Part shown: piece after piece, positions 51,337 through 61,378 of the stretch
Numbering within the stretch: position 1 is the first letter of the stretch
Layout of the letters: each line of letters starts with the position of its first letter
Assembly (NCBI GenBank): GCA_031290545.1
Contig: JAITNJ010000037.1
Span: forward strand, 62,001-126,000
DNA length: 64,000 nucleotides
Reading direction: 5' to 3'
From: Rhodospirillaceae bacterium
GTDB lineage: Bacteria; Pseudomonadota; Alphaproteobacteria; Rhodospirillales; Magnetospirillaceae
Translations under genes and position numbers: made by a program
The notes under the pieces: generated by a model
Seen by the model: only the letters and a program-made list of their open reading frames with translations
The model's database searches: none
Told to the model about the DNA's origin: nothing

Positions 51337-52464
51337 CTACTTAAGAGTTTGCAATACACTCATCCAATTGTGACAATCTTTAATATCGCCATATTGAATA
51401 CTGACAATCATGTCATAAAGTTTCTGCATAAATGCCCCAGGCTTACCTCCGTTAATAATCACTTTATCATTTTTATATCTAAGTTCACCAATTGACAAAA
51501 CAACAACTGCTGTTCCAGTACCCCACATTTCATTTAGAGCTCCACTATGTGCTGCAGTCATCACCTCTTCTATTGAAATTCGACGCTCAGAAACCTTAAT
51601 ACCTAAATCACGACATAAAGTCAAAATCGAATCTCGTGTTACACCATCCAAAATAGCTCCATTTAATGGAGGTGTGATAATCTCATCTTTTATCTTCATC
51701 ATTACGTTCATAGTTCCTATTTCATCAAGATAGCGATGTTCGATACCGTCCAACCATAAAACTTGATTGCAACCAAACTTTTTAGCATCTTCAGATGCAA
51801 AAATACTAGCTGCATAGTTAGCCGCAGTCTTTGCTGCACCAAGGCCACCCTTTACTGCACGAACATAGGTATCAGTAGCCATAATTTTCACTGGACTAAT
51901 TCCTTCTTCATAATAAGAACCAACAGGTGACAAAATTAAAAAATAAGTGTATGTTTTTGCAGAGTGAACACCGAGAAAAGCTTCTGAAGCAATTACAGTA
52001 GGGCGAAGATAGAGCGCTGTACCACGTTTAGATGGAATCCATGTTTGATCGATACTGACAAGAGCATGAAATGATTGTATAATCATCTCAGAATCTATAG
52101 TAGGAATGCACAAATATTTACAGGACCTATTAAGACGTTCTGCATGTTTAGTAGCACGAAAAAATCTAATGATACCATCTTGACAGCGATAAACTTTCAG
52201 TCCATCAAAAACAGATTGTGCGTAATGCAACACTGCTGTAGCTGGATCTAGAATTAATGGCTGATACGGAACAATCCTAGGATCGTGCCATCCATTGCTC
52301 TCATTATAATCCATACAAAACATATGATCAGTAAAACTAGAACCAAAACGCAGCTCATCATCTGAAGGATGCGGCTTATGTTTTTTTGTACGAGTAATTG
52401 TTATTGATGTAGAATTTAGTTTTCCATCGGACCAAACAAAATCATTATAATTATCAAAAGTCAT
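51337..52464 (-). CDS. ilvE: Branched-chain amino acid aminotransferase
   Basis: Class IV PLP aminotransferase, last step of leucine, isoleucine and valine synthesis. 375 residues, the longer type II form. 'HYAQSVFDGLKVYRCQDG' near residue 85, the PLP lysine in 'GLGAAKTAANYAAS', and 'LDEIGTMNVMM' are characteristic. Alone on the minus strand, divergent from the two-component pair; relatives also place an OmpR-type regulator and histidine kinase beside ilvE. Confidence 0.95.
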   Translation of the reverse strand: MTFDNYNDFVWSDGKLNSTSITITRTKKHKPHPSDDELRFGSSFTDHMFCMDYNESNGWHDPRIVPYQPLILDPATAVLHYAQSVFDGLKVYRCQDGIIRFFRATKHAERLNRSCKYLCIPTIDSEMIIQSFHALVSIDQTWIPSKRGTALYLRPTVIASEAFLGVHSAKTYTYFLILSPVGSYYEEGISPVKIMATDTYVRAVKGGLGAAKTAANYAASIFASEDAKKFGCNQVLWLDGIEHRYLDEIGTMNVMMKIKDEIITPPLNGAILDGVTRDSILTLCRDLGIKVSERRISIEEVMTAAHSGALNEMWGTGTAVVVLSIGELRYKNDKVIINGGKPGAFMQKLYDMIVSIQYGDIKDCHNWMSVLQTLK

Positions 52465-52860
52465 TTAAAATCCCTCTATGATAAGTTAATAGTTATCAAT
52501 TGAGCTTATAATAAATATCTCGTTATAGTTTACATGATAATTCTATCAGTATTAATTAAAGAAATCACACCTTAGAATTGAATTTCTCTTAAATTGAATA
52601 TTCATATATGTGAATATTCAATTTATCGTTTTATAATTTATTCAATTACATCACTATTTAAAGCAAACTTTAAAAAAATTTTAAATCATAAATAAAATTT
52701 AGCATATACTCATAAATACTAAATTTATTACAGAAATAATCATTACTCTTCTTTTTGTTAAAAACTGACAACCAATTTATTGACCACAAAATCTTCATTA
52801 ATATATGTGTACTAACCTTCATCAGTTCTGTTTATATAAAAATTATATATTTACTTAAAA
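52465..52860. other. Divergent ilvE/regulator intergenic region
   Basis: About 400 bases with a large palindrome (52591-52624, listed separately). In relatives a MarR-type regulator gene lies near this junction; I see no remnant of it. Confidence 0.5.
52591..52624. repeat. 34-bp inverted repeat between ilvE and the response regulator
   Basis: Perfect 14-bp arms AAATTGAATATTCA/TGAATATTCAATTT around TATATG. It lies between two divergent genes, so it is better placed as an operator or cruciform than as a terminator. Confidence 0.85.
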
Positions 52861-53604
52861 ATGACTATTTCAAAATTTCATAACTTAAGATCTGCAGATG
52901 TGCATAAGAAACAAAGTATCATTAGCAAGAAAATACATATTTTAGTTGTAGATGACGATGCTCGTTTAAGACAATTGTTAAGCAAATATCTAATCGAAAA
53001 TAACTATTTAGTATCAGTAGCATCAGATGCAAATGAAGCACGTAAACAATTGAGTGCGATGATCTTTGATTTAATAATTTTAGACGTAATGATGCCTGGT
53101 GAAACTGGATTAGCATTAACAAAAAGTCTGCGATTTTATAATAGCGTACCAATCTTGTTATTAACAGCTATGAGTGAGCCAATAGATCGCATTATTGGAC
53201 TAGAGTCTGGAGCTGATGATTATCTCACAAAACCATTTGAGCCACGTGAATTATTATTACGCATCAATAACATAACATTGAGAAATGTAGATAGAATTTC
53301 CACAAATCTACGAAAATTTCGTTTCGATCGTTTTGTATTCGATCAATCTCGTGACGAATTGTTGTATGATAAAAAAATCATTCACTTAACTTCAACAGAA
53401 ATTACATTGCTTAATATCTTTATTACAAATCTAGGTAAAATTATGCGTCGTGAATATCTAATAATGCAAATTGGTAATAATTACAATTCAAGAACAGTAG
53501 ACGTTCAAATTAATCGCTTAAGGAAAAAGATAGAAAACAATCCGCACTCACCGCGCTACCTCCAAACAATACGTGGACAGGGGTACGTTCTTTGGATCGA
53601 TTAA
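52861..53604 (+). CDS. OmpR-family response regulator
   Basis: 247 residues. Receiver domain with acidic pocket 'ILVVDDDARLRQLL', phospho-acceptor Asp in 'LIILDVMMPGETG' and the lysine in 'ADDYLTKPFEPRELL'. The C-terminal winged-helix DNA-binding domain ends 'TIRGQGYVLWID'. A 25-residue basic extension precedes the receiver; no internal start fits better. One base separates it from the kinase gene. The stimulus is unknown; EnvZ/OmpR-type envelope sensing is the default guess. Confidence 0.92.
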   Translation: MTISKFHNLRSADVHKKQSIISKKIHILVVDDDARLRQLLSKYLIENNYLVSVASDANEARKQLSAMIFDLIILDVMMPGETGLALTKSLRFYNSVPILLLTAMSEPIDRIIGLESGADDYLTKPFEPRELLLRINNITLRNVDRISTNLRKFRFDRFVFDQSRDELLYDKKIIHLTSTEITLLNIFITNLGKIMRREYLIMQIGNNYNSRTVDVQINRLRKKIENNPHSPRYLQTIRGQGYVLWID

Positions 53605-53605
53605 C

Positions 53606-54964
53606 ATGACAATATCATCATCAACAATTTCAATTAAATCATTTTTCCCACGAGGTCTATTAAGTCGTTCTTTGCTAATAATGGTTTCACCTTTGATCAT
53701 TTTGCAATTGATCTCTACTTATGTATTTTACAATACTCACTGGAACAGGATAACATATAGTTTAGCAACAAGTATAGCTGGAGAAATAAGCGCAATCATT
53801 AATATGATGCATGCTTTCCCAGGTGAGCAAAATCGATATGCTACATTTGCTATAGCAACTACAAGTTTAGATCTTAAAATAACTCTTAATAATAACGACA
53901 TTCTTAAAACTACTGATGTTAATAGTCTAGTATCAAAAAACAAATCATTTAATTTTAGCAAAAGCAATTCTGAAAAAATTTTAATAAAAGCTATTTCAGA
54001 GCGTGTTGATCTACCATTTTATATAGATGTTTGTAAAGCAAACCGAGATGTTGAAATTAGAGTATTACTACCTGAAGGCGTGCTTAATATTCATGCTTCC
54101 AGAAAACGTCTTTATAGCCCTACTACAACTATCTTCATTTTATGGATGACTGGAGCTGCGTTTCTTCTATTTGGCATTGCTACTATCTTTATGCGTAATC
54201 AAGTTAATTCCGTACGTCGATTGGCAATCGCTGTTGATAATTTCGGAAAGGGACGAGATGTTCCTTATTTCAAACCACAGGGTGCATCTGAAGTTCGTCA
54301 AGTAGCCATCTCTTTTGAACAAATGAGAGATCGAATTAAACTTCAGATCGATCAAAGAATGGAAATGCTAGCTTGTATTTCTCATGATCTAAGAACATCT
54401 ATAACACGCATGAAGTTAGCGCTAACCTTGATTAAAAACGACGACATCACTGAGCTCAAAGATGATGTTTTTGAAATGGAGCGAATGATTAAAGATTATC
54501 TAAATTTTGCTAGTAATGAAAGTGTCGAAAAAACCAGCATGATTGATCTTATGGAATTATTAAAAATAATAACAGGAAAATTTCTACGAAATAAAGCAAC
54601 AATCGACTTAAATTGCGAAGAGAGTTTATTTTTACCATTACGCCCACTAGCTATTAGTCGATGTCTTACCAACCTTATAGACAATGCAACTCGTTACGCC
54701 ACTAATGTTTCGATTCATTCAGAACGACATAAAAATATTATTGAAATTATTATTGATGATAATGGAACTGGAATTCATGCTGAACATCGCGAAATAGTAT
54801 TTAATAATTTTGTTCGTTTAGAAGAATCTCGTAATTCTAAAACAGGCGGTATTGGATTAGGTTTAACCATAGCGCGTGATGTGGCTCGTTCTCATGGTGG
54901 AGATATTTTATTAGAAGATAGTCCATTTGGGGGACTCAGAGTTAAGCTACAATTACCATTTTAA
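53606..54964 (+). CDS. EnvZ-type sensor histidine kinase
   Basis: 452 residues. Membrane segments at about 25-45 ('LLIMVSPLIILQLISTYVFY') and 170-190, enclosing a periplasmic loop, then a HAMP linker, a HisKA box with the phospho-His in 'CISHDLRTSITRMKLAL', and a HATPase domain with 'NLIDNATRYA', 'DDNGTGI' and 'GGIGLGLTIARDVA'. I start at the ATG right after the regulator stop; the track's GTG at 53573 lies inside the regulator gene. Confidence 0.91.
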   Translation: MTISSSTISIKSFFPRGLLSRSLLIMVSPLIILQLISTYVFYNTHWNRITYSLATSIAGEISAIINMMHAFPGEQNRYATFAIATTSLDLKITLNNNDILKTTDVNSLVSKNKSFNFSKSNSEKILIKAISERVDLPFYIDVCKANRDVEIRVLLPEGVLNIHASRKRLYSPTTTIFILWMTGAAFLLFGIATIFMRNQVNSVRRLAIAVDNFGKGRDVPYFKPQGASEVRQVAISFEQMRDRIKLQIDQRMEMLACISHDLRTSITRMKLALTLIKNDDITELKDDVFEMERMIKDYLNFASNESVEKTSMIDLMELLKIITGKFLRNKATIDLNCEESLFLPLRPLAISRCLTNLIDNATRYATNVSIHSERHKNIIEIIIDDNGTGIHAEHREIVFNNFVRLEESRNSKTGGIGLGLTIARDVARSHGGDILLEDSPFGGLRVKLQLPF

Positions 54965-55089
54965 ATGAACGTAGACTCAAGTAATTGACAATTTTTTATA
55001 TTAGAATCTAGACTTCTAAATTAATGTGGTGTATTCATTTAAAATGAATTTTTTCATTTCGTATATTATTAAAGATAGTTAATCTACAT

Positions 55090-55166
55090 CGGGGTGTAGC
55101 TCAGCCTGGTAGAGCGCTAGCTTTGGGAGCTAGAAGCCGAAGGTTCAAATCCTTTCGCCCCGACCA
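55090..55166 (+). tRNA. tRNA-Pro (TGG)
   Basis: 77 bases with encoded CCA. Acceptor CGGGGTG/CGCCCCG, anticodon stem CTAGC/GCTAG, loop TTTGGGA gives TGG. With the CGG species at 24808 this is the second proline tRNA in the window. Confidence 0.97.
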
Positions 55167-55289
55167 AAAATCTCACAATTTCACGAAAGCTATCAATTTA
55201 ATAAATTATAATCAATTTCTATAATTAGAGTATGTTATTACCATTTGCAAAATCAATTAAGATACACGTAAACTATCTATTTTTTGTTA

Positions 55290-55364
55290 GGGCACTTAGC
55301 TCAGCGGAAGAGCGCTTCCTTGACATGGAAGAGGTCACAAGTTCGATCCTTGTAGTGCCCACCA
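55290..55364 (+). tRNA. tRNA-Val (GAC)
   Basis: 75 bases with encoded CCA. Acceptor GGGCACT/AGTGCCC, anticodon stem CTTCC/GGAAG, loop TTGACAT gives GAC. About 120 bases after tRNA-Pro. Confidence 0.96.
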
Positions 55365-55602
55365 TTAGCTACAAAAAACTTATATGATTAATTTATGATA
55401 AAATAGAAGTATAATATGAAATTCGTACTGAATGATAGTAATCATAAACCAAATTCATTCAATATTCTCTAGATTAAATTAAAGTTTATTTCTATCATTT
55501 CTAGCTTCATTCAATATTTTTAAAAAACATTGGGTCCATATTCTATTAGAAAGTTTTTAAAGAATCAAAATTTCAAACTTGATTAAAGAAGAGTAAGAAG
55601 AG

Positions 55603-55917
55603 ATGAAATGTATTACAGATGATTCATTTGACTTTAACGTAGTAAATTCTACCATACCAGTACTCGTTGATTTTTGGGCAGAATGGTGTGGCCCCTGTAG
55701 ACAAATTGTTCCAATTCTCGAAGAATTATCTATTTATTTATCTAAAAAAATTATTGTAGCAAAAATCAATATTGACGAAAATCCACAAACAACAGCTAAA
55801 TATGGTGTTCGTAGCATCCCAACATTGATTCTCTTCAAGAATGGTCAGATAGTTGATACTAAAGTTGGCACATTAACAAAAAATAGTCTTTATAAATGGA
55901 TAGAATTAATGATCTAA
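55603..55917 (+). CDS. trxA: Thioredoxin
   Basis: Cytosolic disulfide reductase. 104 residues; active site '[15 protein letters not shown]', cis-proline in '[13 protein letters not shown]', and a terminal '[12 protein letters not shown]' helix. It faces the folC-accD-trpA-trpB block convergently, the same neighbourhood as in other alphaproteobacteria, where addA stands upstream; addA is absent here. A purine-rich 'gaagagtaagaagag' precedes the ATG. Confidence 0.96.
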   Translation: MKCITDDSFDFNVVNSTIPVLVDFWAEWCGPCRQIVPILEELSIYLSKKIIVAKINIDENPQTTAKYGVRSIPTLILFKNGQIVDTKVGTLTKNSLYKWIELMI

Positions 55918-56019
55918 TGATTCATAAATTTTAATTTTATAACCACATTAATAATGTAAATATCTTATACAAAAAATTTTTGATACCAGAATTATTATAT
56001 GGCAATCATTCATATAAAA

Positions 56020-57309
56020 TTAACAATATCTTTCATTCTCAGATAACACTACTCCTGCTAAATAAAGACTGCCACAGATTAAAATACGCCCTACATTTGA
56101 ATAGCTAGTCAAATCAATAATTGCTGTAGTTATGTCTGTAGACGGTGTAGCTGACAAACCTTCGGATTGTGCTAAAATACAAATTTGATCTGCTGTTTGA
56201 GAATTTAATTCGTTTAAAATCGAAATTCCCTTCATTCTACGAACTAATGGTGCCATAGGTGAAAGAAAATTACGGCTATCTTTGGTATTGAGCATACCAA
56301 CGATCACATCGAGCGGTCGATCCATCCAATTTTCTTTAATGAACAATGCTAATGCTTGACCAGCTGACGGATTGTGTCCACCATCAAGCCAAAGTTCAGA
56401 ACCAATTGGCATCAGTTCTAACAGAGAGCCATTTTTTAATAATTGCAATCTAGCAGACCATTCTACTTGACATAAACCGGTTGCTATTGTCAATGGAGTT
56501 GGGGTGATAATTTTAGTTAACATTTGTGCTGCAGCAATAGCAAGTCCTGAATTTTTCATCTGATGTGCACCAAGCAATGCAGGTGTTGGTAAAATCATCA
56601 TATTGTTTCCCATGACAAAGCGAAATCCATCAGTTATAGACTCGACTCTCCAATTTTTATTTTCAATAAATAATGGAACATTTAGAGCTTCGGATTTTTC
56701 GATAATAATAGTCTGCACCTTAGGATCTTGACTAGCTGAAATACAGGGTACATTAGGCTTTAAAATTCCTAACTTATTGTTTGCAATTACATCTAATGTA
56801 TCGCCAAGAAATTCTTTATGATCAAACGAAATCGTAGTTAGTATAGTAACTGCTGGATTGTCAACAATATTTGTAGCATCAAAACGACCACCCAATCCAG
56901 TCTCAATAAGACACAAATCTGCTGGACGATTAGCAAAAGCATAAAAAGCAGCTGCAGTTGTAATTTCAAAAAAAGTTATTGGTAAACCATCATTTTTTTC
57001 TTCACAATATATAAGAATGTTGTTTAATTCTTTCTCATCAATAATGTTTCCAGAAATACGTATACGTTCTGCAAAACGAACCAAATGTGGCGATGTATAA
57101 ACATGAACACGCATTCCTGCTGCCTCGGCAATAGCACGTAAAAATGCAATTGTCGATCCCTTACCGTTAGTTCCGGCAACATGTATTACCGGCGGTAGAC
57201 ACAACTCTGGATGATCTAAAGCATCTAATAAAATTAGAATACGATCCAGTGTCAGATCGATGAGTTTTGGATATAGTCTATTAAGGCGTTCGAGTGTAAC
57301 GTCAATCAA
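56020..57309 (-). CDS. folC: Folylpolyglutamate synthase/dihydrofolate synthase
   Basis: Adds glutamate to dihydropteroate or to folates, using ATP. 429 residues from the start I prefer. P-loop 'HVAGTNGKGSTIAFLRAI', then 'YTSPHLVRFAERIRISG', 'LIETGLGGRFDATNIV' and 'LDGGHNPSAGQALA'. The start is uncertain: the TTG at 57309 gives 'MIDVTLERLNRL', matching family N-termini and overlapping accD by eight bases; the track's TTG at 57345 has a GAGG in front but adds 12 odd residues. Confidence 0.92.
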   Translation of the reverse strand: MIDVTLERLNRLYPKLIDLTLDRILILLDALDHPELCLPPVIHVAGTNGKGSTIAFLRAIAEAAGMRVHVYTSPHLVRFAERIRISGNIIDEKELNNILIYCEEKNDGLPITFFEITTAAAFYAFANRPADLCLIETGLGGRFDATNIVDNPAVTILTTISFDHKEFLGDTLDVIANNKLGILKPNVPCISASQDPKVQTIIIEKSEALNVPLFIENKNWRVESITDGFRFVMGNNMMILPTPALLGAHQMKNSGLAIAAAQMLTKIITPTPLTIATGLCQVEWSARLQLLKNGSLLELMPIGSELWLDGGHNPSAGQALALFIKENWMDRPLDVIVGMLNTKDSRNFLSPMAPLVRRMKGISILNELNSQTADQICILAQSEGLSATPSTDITTAIIDLTSYSNVGRILICGSLYLAGVVLSENERYC

Positions 57310-58222
57310 TAGTATCTGTCTCAAAATTGTTATTAGATGTACCAACAGGCAGCCTCATCATTTGACCGACCGGTCCACGATGACATAACAAGCTTAACAA
57401 ATTAGCCAAAGTTTCTAATAACTTGTGACGATGTATTACCATATCAATCATACCATGATCCAATAAATACTCTGCGCGTTGAAATCCTTCTGGTAATTTT
57501 TCTTGAATAGTAGATTCAATAACTCGTGTACCTGCAAATCCAATCATTGCACCTGGCTCTGCTATGTGAATATCACCTAACATTGCTAAAGAGGCTGAAA
57601 CACCACCAGTGGTTGGATCCGTTAATAGTACTATGTATGGCAAACCTTTTTCTTTGACCTTATCTACGGCAATCGTGGTACGGGCCATTTGCATAAGACT
57701 TAAAATTCCTTCTTGCATGCGCGCGCCTCCAGAAGCAGGAATTAGAATCAATGCAGCATCTTGTACTAAAGCAAGTTCAGCAGCAGCAACAATACCATCA
57801 CCAACAGCTACACCCATAGAGCCTCCCATAAAAGCAAAATTAAATGCAGCAATTACAGCATTAATACCATCGATTTTACCATACGCAACTATAATAGCAT
57901 CTTTCTCTTTGGTTTGATTCTGAAAATCACGAAGACGATCAACGTAGCTTTTAATGTCATTAAATTTTAATGGATCAACAACATTTTTTGGTAATTCAAT
58001 TCTCTGATAATATCCATCGTCAAACAATAAAATAAATCTATCATTAGCGCTAAGATGTAAGTGATGATCACAATGTGGGCATACAGACATGTTTTTAGCA
58101 AGATCACGATGAAAAATCATATGGCCGCATTGTGGACATTTGTTCCATAAATTTTCTGGAACATCACGCTGACGAACCAGTCGTTGAACCTTTGGACGAA
58201 CAAAATTAGTAAGCCAATTCAT
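57302..58222 (-). CDS. accD: Acetyl-CoA carboxylase carboxyltransferase subunit beta
   Basis: First committed step of fatty acid synthesis, moving the carboxyl group from biotin to acetyl-CoA. 306 residues. N-terminal zinc ribbon from 'NKCPQCGHMIFHRD' to 'CPHCDHHLHL', then the crotonase-like domain with 'IPASGGARMQEGILSLMQMA' and 'TDPTTGGVSASLAMLGDI'. Shares a minus-strand operon with trpB, trpA and folC. Confidence 0.96.
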   Translation of the reverse strand: MNWLTNFVRPKVQRLVRQRDVPENLWNKCPQCGHMIFHRDLAKNMSVCPHCDHHLHLSANDRFILLFDDGYYQRIELPKNVVDPLKFNDIKSYVDRLRDFQNQTKEKDAIIVAYGKIDGINAVIAAFNFAFMGGSMGVAVGDGIVAAAELALVQDAALILIPASGGARMQEGILSLMQMARTTIAVDKVKEKGLPYIVLLTDPTTGGVSASLAMLGDIHIAEPGAMIGFAGTRVIESTIQEKLPEGFQRAEYLLDHGMIDMVIHRHKLLETLANLLSLLCHRGPVGQMMRLPVGTSNNNFETDTID

Positions 58223-58282
58223 GAAATTGATCCTGTTTTCAGCATACTAAATTAAATGATTTGTGACGAAAATTACTAATCA

Positions 58283-59113
58283 TTACTTTAGATTAACAGT
58301 TAGTTGTAAATTAGTTGCAAGTTCATTTACAAAATGAAGCACATTTTTTACTAAATCAGATTTAGGTCTATTATCTACAGTCAAACAATCAGCCAATTTT
58401 TGCACGATAGCAGATCCAACTACTGCAGCATCAGCTATTTTTCCTACAGCCATTACCTGGTTTGAAGATTTAAGACCAAATCCAACTGCCACAGGTAAAG
58501 TGGTATACCGACGTAATGACGTAACTGCATCTGCAATATCACAGATGCTTGCTGAACAAGCACCAGTAACTCCAGTAATTGAAACGTAATAAATAAACCC
58601 AGAAGTGTATTCTAGAATAAGAGGTAATCTAATATTATCAGTTGTCGGTGTAGCAAGAAAAATTAAATCGACACACTGATCTTTAGCTGGTTTAATTAAC
58701 TCTTCAGCTTCTTCAGGAGGAAGATCAACAACGATCAATCCATCAACACCGGATACTTTTGCTTCAATGCAAAATTTTACCACTCCATAAATATAAATTG
58801 GATTATAATAACCCATCAATATTATTGGTGTTATAGTATTTTTTTTACGAAAAATTTGAACCATTTTTAAAGTATTACTTACACTGGAGCCAGCTATTAA
58901 AGCTCGCAACGATGACGCCTGAATGATTGGTCCATCTGCCATAGGATCAGAAAACGGTATACCTATCTCGATCATATCAGCACCAGCCATAGACAAACCA
59001 TCCAATATAGCTTGACTAGTAACTAAATCAGGATCTCCAGCAACTAAAAATGTAATAAGTCCTGCTCTATTCTCATTTTTAAGTGTGGTAAATTTTTCAG
59101 ATATCCGACTCAA
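58283..59113 (-). CDS. trpA: Tryptophan synthase alpha chain
   Basis: Cleaves indole-glycerol phosphate to indole, channelled to TrpB. 276 residues. Catalytic glutamate in 'DMIEIGIPFSDPMADGP' and aspartate in 'LIVVDLPPEEAEE'; phosphate-binding 'VAVGFGLKSSNQ'. Fifteen bases after trpB. Complete. Confidence 0.96.
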   Translation of the reverse strand: MSRISEKFTTLKNENRAGLITFLVAGDPDLVTSQAILDGLSMAGADMIEIGIPFSDPMADGPIIQASSLRALIAGSSVSNTLKMVQIFRKKNTITPIILMGYYNPIYIYGVVKFCIEAKVSGVDGLIVVDLPPEEAEELIKPAKDQCVDLIFLATPTTDNIRLPLILEYTSGFIYYVSITGVTGACSASICDIADAVTSLRRYTTLPVAVGFGLKSSNQVMAVGKIADAAVVGSAIVQKLADCLTVDNRPKSDLVKNVLHFVNELATNLQLTVNLK

Positions 59114-59128
59114 ATTAAATCTCCTAAG

Positions 59129-60343
59129 TTAGCTATACCCATCAGCTAACAAATTAGCCACTGTTGGTACATCTTTATCACCTCGTCCAGATAGAGATAT
59201 TACTATTAAATGATCAAGGCTAAGATCTCTAGAAATGACTTTTGCGTAAGAAATGGCATGTGCAGATTCTAATGCAGGAATAATTCCTTCCAAACTGATT
59301 GTTTGTTGAAAAGCATCTAGCGCCTGATCATCGGTCACAGAAACATAATTTACACGACCAATATCGTGTAACCAAGCATGTTCCGGACCTATTCCTGGAT
59401 AATCAAGACCAGCTGAAATAGAATATGCCTCATTAATTTGACCATCTGTAGTTTGCAATAAATATGTGCGATTTCCATGCAATACACCCGGCATACCACC
59501 ATTCAACGATGAGGCATGTTTATTAGTTTGTAAACCACGCCCTGCAGCCTCAACGCCTACCATATGCACATCTTTATCATTTAGAAAAGTATGAAATAGG
59601 CCAATAGCATTGGAACCGCCGCCAATACAAGCAATTAAATAATTAGGCAATCGTCCCTCAGCAATCATGATCTGCATTCTTGTTTCTTTGCCTATAATTG
59701 ATTGAAAATCCCGAACCATTGTTGGAAATGGATGTGGACCAGCTACAGTACCGATCATATAATAAACATCATTTACATTAGTTACCCAGTAACGCATGGC
59801 TTCGTTCATTGCGTCCTTAAGAGTTGCCCCTCCAGAAGTAACAGCTCTAACCTCAGCACCTAAAAGTTTCATTCGATAAACATTTGGTTTTTGACGCTCT
59901 ATATCTGTAGCACCCATAAAAATCAAACACTTTAAACCAAATAAAGCACATACTGTAGCAGTTGCCACCCCGTGTTGCCCGGCACCTGTTTCAGCAATGA
60001 TTTGTTGTTTACCCATACGCTTAGCAAGCAAAATTTGACCAATACAATTGTTAATTTTGTGTGCTCCTGTATGGTTTAGATCTTCTCGTTTTAGATAAAT
60101 TTTAGCACCACCAAACGCTCTTGTTAAATTCTTAGCAAAATAAAGCGGACTTGGTCGACCAACATAATTATTGAGATAGTATGACAATTCATTAATAAAC
60201 ATAGGATCAGATTTAGCAAGTCTGTAAGCTCGTTCTACTGAAAGAATCAATGGCATCAAAGTTTCAGAAACGTACCGACCTCCATAAATTCCGAAGTGCC
60301 CACGATTATCAGGATTAGTAAAAGTAATATTTACGCTTTGCAT
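59129..60343 (-). CDS. trpB: Tryptophan synthase beta chain
   Basis: PLP enzyme joining indole and serine. 404 residues. '[16 protein letters not shown]' at the N-terminus, PLP lysine in '[15 protein letters not shown]', and the phosphate-binding '[15 protein letters not shown]'. First gene of trpB-trpA-accD-folC. In relatives trpF precedes trpB; about 670 bases upstream hold no trpF. Confidence 0.97.
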   Translation of the reverse strand: MQSVNITFTNPDNRGHFGIYGGRYVSETLMPLILSVERAYRLAKSDPMFINELSYYLNNYVGRPSPLYFAKNLTRAFGGAKIYLKREDLNHTGAHKINNCIGQILLAKRMGKQQIIAETGAGQHGVATATVCALFGLKCLIFMGATDIERQKPNVYRMKLLGAEVRAVTSGGATLKDAMNEAMRYWVTNVNDVYYMIGTVAGPHPFPTMVRDFQSIIGKETRMQIMIAEGRLPNYLIACIGGGSNAIGLFHTFLNDKDVHMVGVEAAGRGLQTNKHASSLNGGMPGVLHGNRTYLLQTTDGQINEAYSISAGLDYPGIGPEHAWLHDIGRVNYVSVTDDQALDAFQQTISLEGIIPALESAHAISYAKVISRDLSLDHLIVISLSGRGDKDVPTVANLLADGYS

Positions 60344-61014
60344 GATCTTTTTAAAAATTTAAGAAATTATTAAAACAACACATATTGCAAATTATTTATA
60401 TACTCATTATAAATGCTTATTAATTAAACTAATTAATATTTAATTTATGAATTCAGATAAAAATCAAAGTAAATGAAGCAATCTATATTTAAATATTTAA
60501 CAATTTTATTTTATATGACTGCATAATAAAAAATTCACAAGAAATTTATGTACTATTTCTTAAACTTTTTAATATAAGCATTATATCAAACAACATAAAT
60601 ATTCTTATAGAATAATAATCTAGCATCGTATTATCTTTGCAAAAATTAATTTCGATCTAATATAAAGTAATAGTTCCATCAAATTTACATTATTAAATAT
60701 AATTAATTAATAAATATGGAAATGCATTTTAATAAATTTATTAGTTTTATTAGTTAAGTAGTTACAAATCGACATACATTGTTAATTAATTTTACATAAA
60801 TCTTTAAAATTCCTGCGAAAGCTCATGACAAATATAAATAAAACAATCATTTCTTATTGCCATCAAAAAAGAATTATAAAATTCTATTTTTTGATAAACA
60901 AATGATTCATAAAAAAATGGTTCCATATATAAGTCGTTTGTATACAATTTCATAAATAATTTTTTTATTATTGTTAATTTGTAAATATAAACTTTATAGA
61001 AGCGGAGATGCTTG
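60344..61014. other. Long gap where trpF is expected
   Basis: 670 bases upstream of trpB. I looked on the minus strand for a trpF remnant (start 'KICGL', end 'SSGVE') and for a LapA-domain gene and could read neither. On the plus strand the last dozen bases carry the GGAG of the frameshifted DUF465 gene. Extremely AT-rich, with no long ORF. Confidence 0.5.
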
Positions 61015-61174
61015 ATGAGTATTCTAGATCTCTATCCAATCGCTTAAAACAAAGCATGCAGAACTTGATATTGCACTTAATAATGAGATGCAACAAACTT
61101 CAATTGCAAAAATAAAACGAGAAAAACTTAAAATTAAGGACGAATTGGAACGCTTAAATTCCTTGCATTTATAG
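61015..61174 (+). pseudogene. DUF465 (YdcH-like) small protein gene broken by one indel
   Basis: GGAG followed seven bases later by ATG opens 'MSILDL'; about 20 bases in, the frame must shift to continue 'IQSLKTKHAELDIALNNEMQ' and, after a few residues, 'KIKREKLKIKDELERLN', which matches the DUF465 coiled-coil family closely. The frame of the body has a TAG at 61025, so it cannot start upstream, and no ATG/GTG/TTG start is placed usefully within it. A single extra base (or two missing) near 61030 explains it. Everything downstream is undamaged, so the break is recent, or it is a base-calling error. The minus-strand ORF 61024-61206 is its shadow. Confidence 0.8.
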
Positions 61175-61334
61175 AGTTTTATATATCCATAGTTTAAAAC
61201 TATCACATATAACTAATAAATTAACTATTATTTATCACAAATCAATTTCTATTATTCTTATTTAGCTAAATAAACGACCACAAATAAGATACGATCATTA
61301 TATTTGTTTGTTTTTAAAAAAATTACATTTACAC

Positions 61335-61378
61335 AATTACGAAATATTAATCTTTTTAAAGATTAATATTTCGTAATT
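61335..61378. repeat. 44-bp near-perfect palindrome at the 3' end of trcR
   Basis: Two perfect 21-bp arms (61335-61355 and 61358-61378) flank TT. One arm is the last seven codons and stop region of trcR; the other lies directly beyond. On the minus strand the transcript would form a long hairpin over the stop codon, so it probably terminates or stabilises trcR mRNA. A T run follows about ten bases later. Confidence 0.9.

Noticed and set aside
60344-61014. trpF remnant upstream of trpB
   Set aside because: Expected by synteny but no TrpF landmark could be read in any minus-strand frame.
61024-61206. 60-codon minus-strand ORF
   Set aside because: It is the antisense shadow of the frameshifted DUF465 gene on the plus strand.
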